Assembly (NCBI GenBank): GCA_963693285.1
Contig: OY848918.1
Coordinates: 12,448,960-12,512,959 of the forward strand
Reading direction: 5' to 3'
DNA: 64,000 nt
Source: Xestospongia muta
Taxonomy: Eukaryota; Porifera; Demospongiae; Haplosclerida; Petrosiidae
Under the pieces are notes generated by a model that had not been told where the DNA came from, ran no database searches, and saw only the letters and a list, made by a program, of their open reading frames with translations. Numbering within the stretch: the first letter of the stretch is position 1; the number at the start of each line of letters is the position of its first letter. Both the position numbers and the translations under genes were made by a program. Shown piece after piece: positions 56,476 through 64,000 of the stretch.

Positions 56476-59400
56476 ATGTATTCAGAGGAACAAGATTGGA
56501 CCAACCATCTTGAAGAGTCAACTACAACGTTGTATGTAATGTAGTAGTAATGTGTAAAGTTAGTGTTTATTGTGTAGGTCTGTTTTGTAACATGCTTGTA
56601 TCTTGTTGTTGAAAAATGTCATATCAATGCATTAAGTTAATATAGCACACACTATTCCCTAAGCTTAGCTGTGTTGATATTATATATTTGGCAGAATATT
56701 TTTGTTTTTCTTGATTCTTTATCCGTGCGGTTCTCTACTTTGCCAGAGCAACTGAAGTCACCAAACAGGCTCAGAGAAAAGATGCCAATTTTCATTCCTT
56801 TGTCAATATAGTTGTGGAAGTAAGTATATAATACAGTTAGTATTTGTTTTCCAATGGCCTTTAGGAAGGGGGAATCCCCCAGCCCTAAAATATACAACAT
56901 ACTTTGTCAAATACGTGTCCATTATGTAACATTTAACAGTTACCTCTAAAAAGAAATATTATCTCTCCCACCTCCCTTCCAAAAATTGACAATTCTAAAA
57001 CATTATAATGATGCTGTCTTTAAAACTAAAGCAATGTACATGTACACTCTGTCTAATTTGAGTTTGATAGTGGCTTGTGGAATTTCAATAATTAAAAAAT
57101 GGACTATCAAACTCAATCTATGTAAGCCTTGTAGCTTACTTTTTTTACCAAATCATATTGAAGTATTACATTATTCTTTGTTGTTAATCTTTCATGCTTA
57201 CACTCACTGTAAGAGACATTTTCTATTGTTTCTAAACATTTTTGTTCCAGCTAGTGAATCCTTGTGCTAGCATTCATCAATGTACACAGATTGTATGTCA
57301 TGTCATGTCATGGTGGGATGTGAAAAACACCATTCATATTAGATTTCTAGTTTACTACTTTCCTGAATAGCTAGCAGTCTAGTTTTACACATTTTAAACA
57401 GAGTTCCAAGATATATAGAATGGTAAAAATGAATTCTCTTAGTTTATTTCTAGCCTGAGATATAACACTGAGTCATGGGTCAAATTTAAATGGAACAAAG
57501 TATAATCAACCATACTCTGCTAAATTTATTCATCAAATATTGTCAATTGTTCTCATCTCTTTTAGAGTTCAGTTTTCAATTGGTTCATAATGGGTGCTAT
57601 ATTTCTCAATGCGATTACTATTGCCATGGAAACAACCTCTCTGAGTGAAAAGATCCCAACATTTTTTACGGCAGTTGATAACATATTTTTGGGCATCTAT
57701 CTAATGGAGTTTGTAATGAAGATCTATGCAGAACCTCTTGCCTATTGGAAAAATTATTACAATCTCTTTGACTTTAGTGTATTAGTGATCTCATCTGTAC
57801 AGAGCATATTAGCAGCTCTTAACTTTGGACAGACTGGCCTAACAGTACTCAAAGTTATAAGAGGTAAACTATATAAAAAAATTAATTATGTCTCTTATAC
57901 AATCAGAACAAGATGATGAGCCAATAATGAGATATATTTATATCATTGAGTATAGTAGAATAGTTAGAAATCACTAAAATAGAAAAGTCAAGCTGTTGTG
58001 TTGGCTCTATATTTATTAATTATCCTTGTTGCTATGACTACTAAAGCCTCAGGCAATTTAGATGTCAAATACTCTCGTGATTACTAGTCTTCAATTATAT
58101 TGTGTTTGAATATAGATGTTCTGTTAATACTGCAATAATACTGTTAATACTAATAGCTAATACTGTTAATAATAATGTTAATACTACAATAATACTATTA
58201 ATACTATTACTGTTAATAATAATGTTGATATTACAATATATTTTATATGTAGCACTACGAACTTTACGGACCCTAAGATCTATTTCTTTTATTCGTGGAT
58301 TACAAGTTTTAGTCAATGCTCTTATTCAGACATTTAAAAGTTCAGTCTTCTACTTGTTACTTCTTCTAATGATTCTCATGTTCCTCTTTGCTATCATTGG
58401 TTACTATTTCTTTGGTTATGAGGAGGATGGAGACAAGAAAAACTGGGGCAATTTTGGTCAATGTTTGTTGTCTCTTTTCATATTTGTTACTGTAAGTAAT
58501 CAAAATAGAACTACCTATTTTATTTGGAATTCCTTGTTTCAATTTTAGTTTCATTTTTAATTTCATATCAAACCACATGTAACTCATGTTATGTAAATTG
58601 GTTCAAAAATCAAAATCTGTAATTATGATCCTAATTACAGGGATGTTCCATTTCTTATGTCAAGTTCATGTAATATTACTGAGGGTTTGTAATCGCAGCA
58701 TTTATAGTTCAGTTTACATTAATGTGTCAAGAAGGTTTAATCAAAGTTCAGAATTTCAGATTCTAGGATTTAATATTTAAACTCGTAAATGTAGCCTTCC
58801 GTTGTTAGGTTTTCTTTTATTTATAGGCTGATGGTTGGACTGCTTTACAAGAAGACTTATCATCTCATGGCTTCAAAGGTAGTGAGATATTCACAATGGT
58901 ATTTTTATTTCTGGGTCACTTTATCTTCACTAACCTCTTCATTGGTGTCATCATTATGGTAAGGTACCACTATAAACTGTACTTTATAACTATAACTATT
59001 AATACTTTATAACCAGTGGTTATTTCATAATGACTGTTAATATATATCTCTGAATAGCAAGTTATATACAGGGAGGTAAAGGAAGGTTAAGAGTAAGGAT
59101 AGATATAAAAACAAACAAATAATAATAATAATAAACTTCTAATCAAAATGTCAAAAGATGGATCCTTAATATCTGCAACAACTAGTTTGCCATAACCAAG
59201 GTAATATAATACATATATTATTATACATTACTATACATTATTATACATTATTATACATTGTTATACATTATTATACATTATTATATATTATGATACATTA
59301 TTATACATTATGATACATTGTTATACATTATTATAGATTATGATACATTGTTATACATTATTATACATTATTATACATTGTTATACATTATTATACATTA

Positions 59401-60952
59401 TTATATATTATGATACATTATTATACATTATGATACATTGTTATACATTATTATAGATTATGATACATTGTTATACATTATTATACATTATTATACATTA
59501 TTATACATTATTATACATTATTATACATTACTATACATTACTATACATTACTATACATTACTATACATTACTATACATTATTATACATTATTATACATTA
59601 TTATACATTACTATACATTACTATACATTACTATACATTATTATACATTATTATACATTATGATACATTGTTATACATTGTTATACATTATGATACATTA
59701 TTATACATTACTATACATTACTATACATTACTATAAAGTCATATATCCTAACACACACACACACACACCCACACATAATATGTACAGTGTATAGTACATT
59801 ATATGTCAATTATATGTCATCATAAACAATATATTATTGTTCATAACAACATGTAGCTTTTCAGGATATATAATTCATTGCCTATTAATCTGAGCAATAT
59901 AACTTAGAGGGATATTTGGAATGAATGGGTTTGTCATTGACTAGCATATATTAGGGAAGGCTTCTCCAATTAGGAGAGTAGAAAGAGTATTTGAACTCAA
60001 TTATAACATAATTATTATTGTTTAATAGTATGGACACTTATATAGCCCATTATAACATATAATTATTATTGTTTAATAGTATGGACACTTACATAGCCCA
60101 TTATAACATATAATTATTATTGTCTAATAGTATGGACACTTACATAGCCGATTATAACATATAATTATTATTGTTTAATAGTATGGACACCTACATAGCC
60201 CATTATAACATAATTATTATCGTCTCTAATAGTATGGACACCTACATAGCCGATTATAACATATAATCATTATTGTCTAATAGTATGGACATCTACATAG
60301 CCCATTATAACATATAATTATTATTGTTTAATAGTATGGACACCTACATAGCCCATTGCCACTGGTTAAGCATATAATACAGTTTGGTCAGACTCAAAGA
60401 TTGTTCAGATATGCTTCTACTTTAATTCTAATATTTTGACTGTGTTTGTGCTAATACGATAATAGACACACATAAATTGAGCAAAGTTGTGTTTTGAGGA
60501 CATTTGTGATGTGATATTAAGCTATCCTATTACTTTCTCATGTACTGTTTTATAGAATATCCATTCAGCAACTAAAGAATTTGAAGATCAACAACATGCT
60601 GAGAAAGAGCTCTTCCTTCAGGTATAGTATAATATTCATAATGGGTTGATGTAACTATACTTGTAATAGACTAAGAAGGAGGCTATGATCACAAAACAAC
60701 ATGAAGATGTTATGGAAATGTTAGAGAAACAGGTAAAAACATGACTCTTTCTCTCTCACTCACTCATATTATCTTTCTTATATTACTCAGAAAGCTAACA
60801 ATTTTATGAATTTTGAGGAAATGACTAAAGAATTTCAAAAGAGTCTTCGTCATGACGACTTTACGTATACCACTGATCTATGCACTACAATCCAATGGAT
60901 GGAGACACTAATTGCCTCATTACAACATTTGGAAAGCAGCAAGTACAGGTAA
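56476..60952 (+). CDS. CATSPER3: CatSper3-like sperm cation channel subunit
   Basis: Eight exons join in one frame with GT-AG borders: 56476-56531, 56747-56819, 57566-57863, 58253-58491, 58827-58958, 60556-60621, 60670-60732, 60791-60952 (1089 bases, 362 residues plus stop; human CATSPER3 has about 400). S1 spans roughly residues 48-65, S2 75-95, S3 108-125. S4 has K139, R142, R145, R148, R151 and R157. S5 lies at about 168-192, the pore has TADGW (T222, D224, W226), and S6 is at about 243-265. The cytoplasmic tail has a predicted coiled coil and a region like the CatSper3 tail (MNFEEMTKEFQKSLRHDD). CatSper channels are heterotetramers of flagellar membrane that admit Ca2+. The choice of subunit 3 over 4 rests on the tail and the YWKNYYNLFD motif. 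The first exon is supported mainly by phase. The stop at 60950 overlaps a possible GT donor, so another exon cannot be excluded. Confidence 0.82.
59205..59733. repeat. 10-bp satellite in CATSPER3 intron 5
   Basis: About 53 units of TTATACATTA with variants (CTATACATTA, TGATACATTG) that form higher-order blocks; 59221-59340 and 59341-59460 are near-identical. An (AC)n tract follows at 59751-59775. Confidence 0.95.
59998..60357. repeat. 57-bp tandem repeat in CATSPER3 intron 5
   Basis: About six units containing TATAATTATTATTGTTTAAT and AGTATGGACACTTACATAGC plus CCATTATAACA. The array ends about 200 bp before exon 6. Confidence 0.92.
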
Positions 60953-61249
60953 AATTCTATAAATAGCACGATTCTATTTTTAGAATGTTAACAGTTGGCT
61001 TGAAAGTAGTAAACAAAACACAGATACCAACTCAAAGTAATGTAGTAATTGACTATTAAGTCATAATACTCTGTATATTGTACTATTTGTACCTTTAATG
61101 TTAGTGTGTTAGTGTGTATTACCCATATATAAAGTGTTATCATAAGGATACATATAAATTTGTGTATTAAAACCATATGAAGCCATTAGAGTAATTTGCA
61201 TGGTCAAAGATATCATAAATAGACATTAAGTTAATGGATAATAGTAATA

Positions 61250-61445
61250 CATGTACATATACATATAATACATGTGTATGTACATGTCCTACACGTACAT
61301 GTGTTATACATGTGTGTATATAATACATATATTATACATGTGTGTATATATAATACATGTGTGCATATATAATACATGTATTATACATGTATGTATATAA
61401 TACATGTGTGTATGTACATGTGTTATACATGTATATGTATACATG
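61250..61445. repeat. Alternating TACATG/TATA repeat
   Basis: Degenerate units of ATAATACATGTGTGTATA and variants, largely alternating purine and pyrimidine. Confidence 0.8.
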
Positions 61446-61675
61446 CATACATTCATATATTGTTTTGTTATATCAAATACCTGATGCCCTCTTTTAATTT
61501 TGTGTATTAGCTTTTAGTAATTTTTTGATAGCTTTTAATAATTTTGTGTCCAATACTTGTAAGATACGTGTGCAATAGTTGTACTTTATTGGAATAATTT
61601 ATTATTAATAATATAAATTACTAATGTACTACTATGAACAATGACTTCATAATATCATGCAAGAATATGGGAATT

Positions 61676-61796
61676 ATACATCCATTCATCCATCCATCCC
61701 TCCATCTGTCTATCCATTCATCCATCCATCCCTCCATCTGTCTATCCATTCATCCATCCATCTGTCTATCCATTCATCCATCAATCCATTCATTCT
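61676..61796. repeat. (CCAT)n-type tetranucleotide array
   Basis: CATCCATCCATC units interrupted by CTGTCTATCCATTCATCC, repeated three to four times. It is the reverse-complement type of the GATG arrays at 17395 and 22685. Confidence 0.9.
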
Positions 61797-64000
61797 GTAC
61801 ATAATTGTATATTTGGATTATGTGATCACACAATACATTCATGTAATACTAACAATGTTTGTATTATAAAAACATTATTGGTCCTTTCACTTGTTATTAT
61901 TCCCAAGTACATAATTTAATATAACCAAGTGGATTGTATTCTAACATATGGAATGCACTCTTTCACAATTCTTAAAATGCTGACTAATCTTTCCCATTTC
62001 ATACTTCCTGTTCTAATGTCAGTAGGAAGTGTGTATATTATAATATAATACATGTGTATAATACATACACATGTATTATATGTATAATATACATATGTAG
62101 TGTATATTATAACAATACACATAGGGTAAAATTATGATATGAGCACAAGACAAGAAGTGTAACAATTGATATAACAATAACATCTACATTGTTCAAATTC
62201 AGTTATGTAAATGAAACAATACAGGGATTGTTGTAGTTACTGTGGTGTTTTTATCTTTGTAACTAGTAGTACCACTTGTTCCAGTCAAGCAGACATCAAA
62301 GATATTATGATGCTTGCCTTTATTGTGTCTGTCATTACAAATACATGTACATATACATGTATTTGTGATCACTCATGTTTAACACACCTGTAATGTGTTT
62401 ATGTCTAGCAGCTGTTGGCATGTACCTACCTACCAAGGCTACCATGGATACAAGAAATATATTATTGGTATTTTGTTGCTCAAAGTAAACATGGTATGTG
62501 TATAGTGTTGCTAGGCTACTTGTCAATGTTTTATTACACATATGTAGTTGCTAGGTTACATTAGTGGAATGTCAAAATGCTACTAAAACTAATAAATCCC
62601 TATCTTCGTTTGGTTTACATATCTGAGATGTTATGACAATCAAAGTAGAGTTCAAGGCAAAGAAGAAGCCATGACATAGTTATGTATGAACTACCAAAAA
62701 TACCATTACATAAAATGGAGTGATGTCATTTTTATTTTACTGTTCCTATTCAGATTTGGTTCTTATTTTTGGAGAGTTTGAAATAGTCAAATCATCTTTT
62801 GTGATTTCTTGGAGACTTGGAGATTTCTTATTAATTCTGACTGTATTAAATTTTTAGCATACTTAATATAATGTTTTATTGTATTAGTAGTACATGTATA
62901 TGTCTATTATTGAAGGGTAAGTCTTGAAAGAGTAGAACAAGCAACATTCCTCTGTAATATCCTATATTGCTAGAAAAGAGATTAATGTGTTAGAAAGTGA
63001 AATAGAATACCAAACCAGAAACTCCAGGAGTGTCGTTATACTTTTGCCAAAGGCTGTAATGGAAAATGAGCTCAATATTCTATTCTCACTGTAATAAATA
63101 TTAGTCTCTTCCCCTCTTTCTATCTCTCTATGAGGGACTGTTAATTATTCTATTTTGTCAAGATGTTATCTTTATAATATGATAAGGTTTATACATACAT
63201 GTTGTAGGAATATAATATTGTGTTTACAAACTTAGCAATATTAATTACCCATATTAAAGTATTACCTTAAAAGGGCATATAGTTTATGTAAGTATAACAA
63301 CTTAGTTATTGTGATTTACAAACATACTCCGGTGAGCATAGTCTGATCAGAAAACATGTTTGTATCTATATTGATTGTCTGAAGTTATAATAAACGTCAT
63401 TTATAACAATTTATCCTTATATGAAGTAGTACCACATAATTCCCTCAATTACACTCTTCAATTATATGAACATTACATCATCATACGAATCAGCATAAAT
63501 AGGTTACCTTATTAAGCGTTGCTTTGAAATGCTAATGTCAATGTTTACGATATGATCTTATTGTTTTCACACCTTATACAATAATCGATATATTATACTC
63601 ACTTACTCACACAATTCTCATGACTAACTGAACCTCAATCCTAAACTGTCATAAACTGTCATTTAGTGTCATAAACTGTCATGTAGTAAGTATCAAGATA
63701 CATCAAATGCACAATTATGACACAAGTTAAAATAGTAAATAGCTATGTCCATACTATCAATGAAGTTAGTCACTTGTCTTGACATAACATTTTAACGATA
63801 TCATTAGATGCATGTACATGCATTCAAGTTCTGGATTGCTTATCAATGCACTGTAAACTATTGCCTTATATGGTAAATGACTATATATCCTGGAAATCAC
63901 CTGATGCCTACACTCATTTTTGTGATATTTAGAACTGTAGTACATTCCCTACATTCTCAATATAGACTAACTTATAATTATTACCATACATAGTATTATG

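Larger units (their letters stand above)
60953..64000. other. Downstream of CATSPER3, no gene seen
   Basis: No coding frame with recognisable content. It holds a TACATG-rich tract with many TA/TG alternations (61250-61445) and a tetranucleotide array (61676-61796). Confidence 0.5.

Noticed and set aside
56695..56746. Acceptor at 56693-56694 for CATSPER3 exon 2
   Set aside because: The resulting frame meets a TGA at 56712. The acceptor ending at 56746 has a better pyrimidine tract and fits the phase of exon 1.
58102..58252. Start of a separate protein at the ATG at 58102
   Set aside because: The frame before 58253 is low-complexity intron. The acceptor at 58251-58252 restores the S4 segment in frame with exon 3.
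59438..59794. Open frames of 67 to 118 codons rich in Tyr and Leu
   Set aside because: They are translations of the 10-bp satellite.
59998..60357. Possible CRISPR array
   Set aside because: Units are directly tandem without unique spacers, and the sequence is eukaryotic.

Overview
The window looks like nuclear DNA of an early-branching animal, most probably a demosponge. The sequence is strongly AT-rich. It has TATA-type promoters, short GT-AG introns (two of 48 and 58 bp), decayed hAT, DDE_3 and THAP-type transposons, many microsatellites, and a CatSper sperm-type cation channel gene. The species assignment is inference.

The main content is a cluster of ten paralogous single-exon genes for secreted serine proteases. 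They lie at 0.9, 10.2, 13.7, 19.1 (broken), 25.2, 28.8, 32.4, 43.0, 50.8 and 54.9 kb. Each has a signal peptide, a conserved ~100-residue propeptide, a variable Pro/Thr/His-rich linker, a dibasic AEKR processing site, and a ~208-residue catalytic domain of the Bacillus/V8 glutamyl endopeptidase type (MEROPS S1B). The mature chain begins SVIG, as in the Bacillus enzymes. The His, Asp and Ser of the triad and a His expected to read a P1 glutamate are present in all nine intact copies.

Copies 2-5 are on the minus strand and form a tandem array. Each repeat unit also carries a remnant of an hAT transposase and of a DDE_3 transposase. Copies 6 and 7 are on the plus strand, and inverted copies of the same flanks occur at 23.2-24.5 and 34.0-35.2 kb. 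Copies 1, 8, 9 and 10 are older and more diverged. Two promoter types can be seen: one shared by copies 1, 8 and 9, the other by copies 2-7 and 10.

Other genes: 6.8-9.4 kb (minus) holds a decayed GH31 alpha-glucosidase gene in about 13 exons, with a trefoil domain between its N-terminal and catalytic parts, and with a stop codon and an internal frame-changing deletion. A fragment of a second copy lies at 35.6-35.9 kb. At 56.5-60.95 kb (plus) an eight-exon CATSPER3-like gene can be joined in one frame to give 362 residues; its large intron 5 contains two tandem-repeat arrays. The remaining sequence is dispersed repeats, a MITE pair, a 142-bp near-perfect palindrome, a dead THAP-domain transposon and apparently gene-free DNA. 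Nothing in the sequence links the protease cluster functionally to the channel gene.
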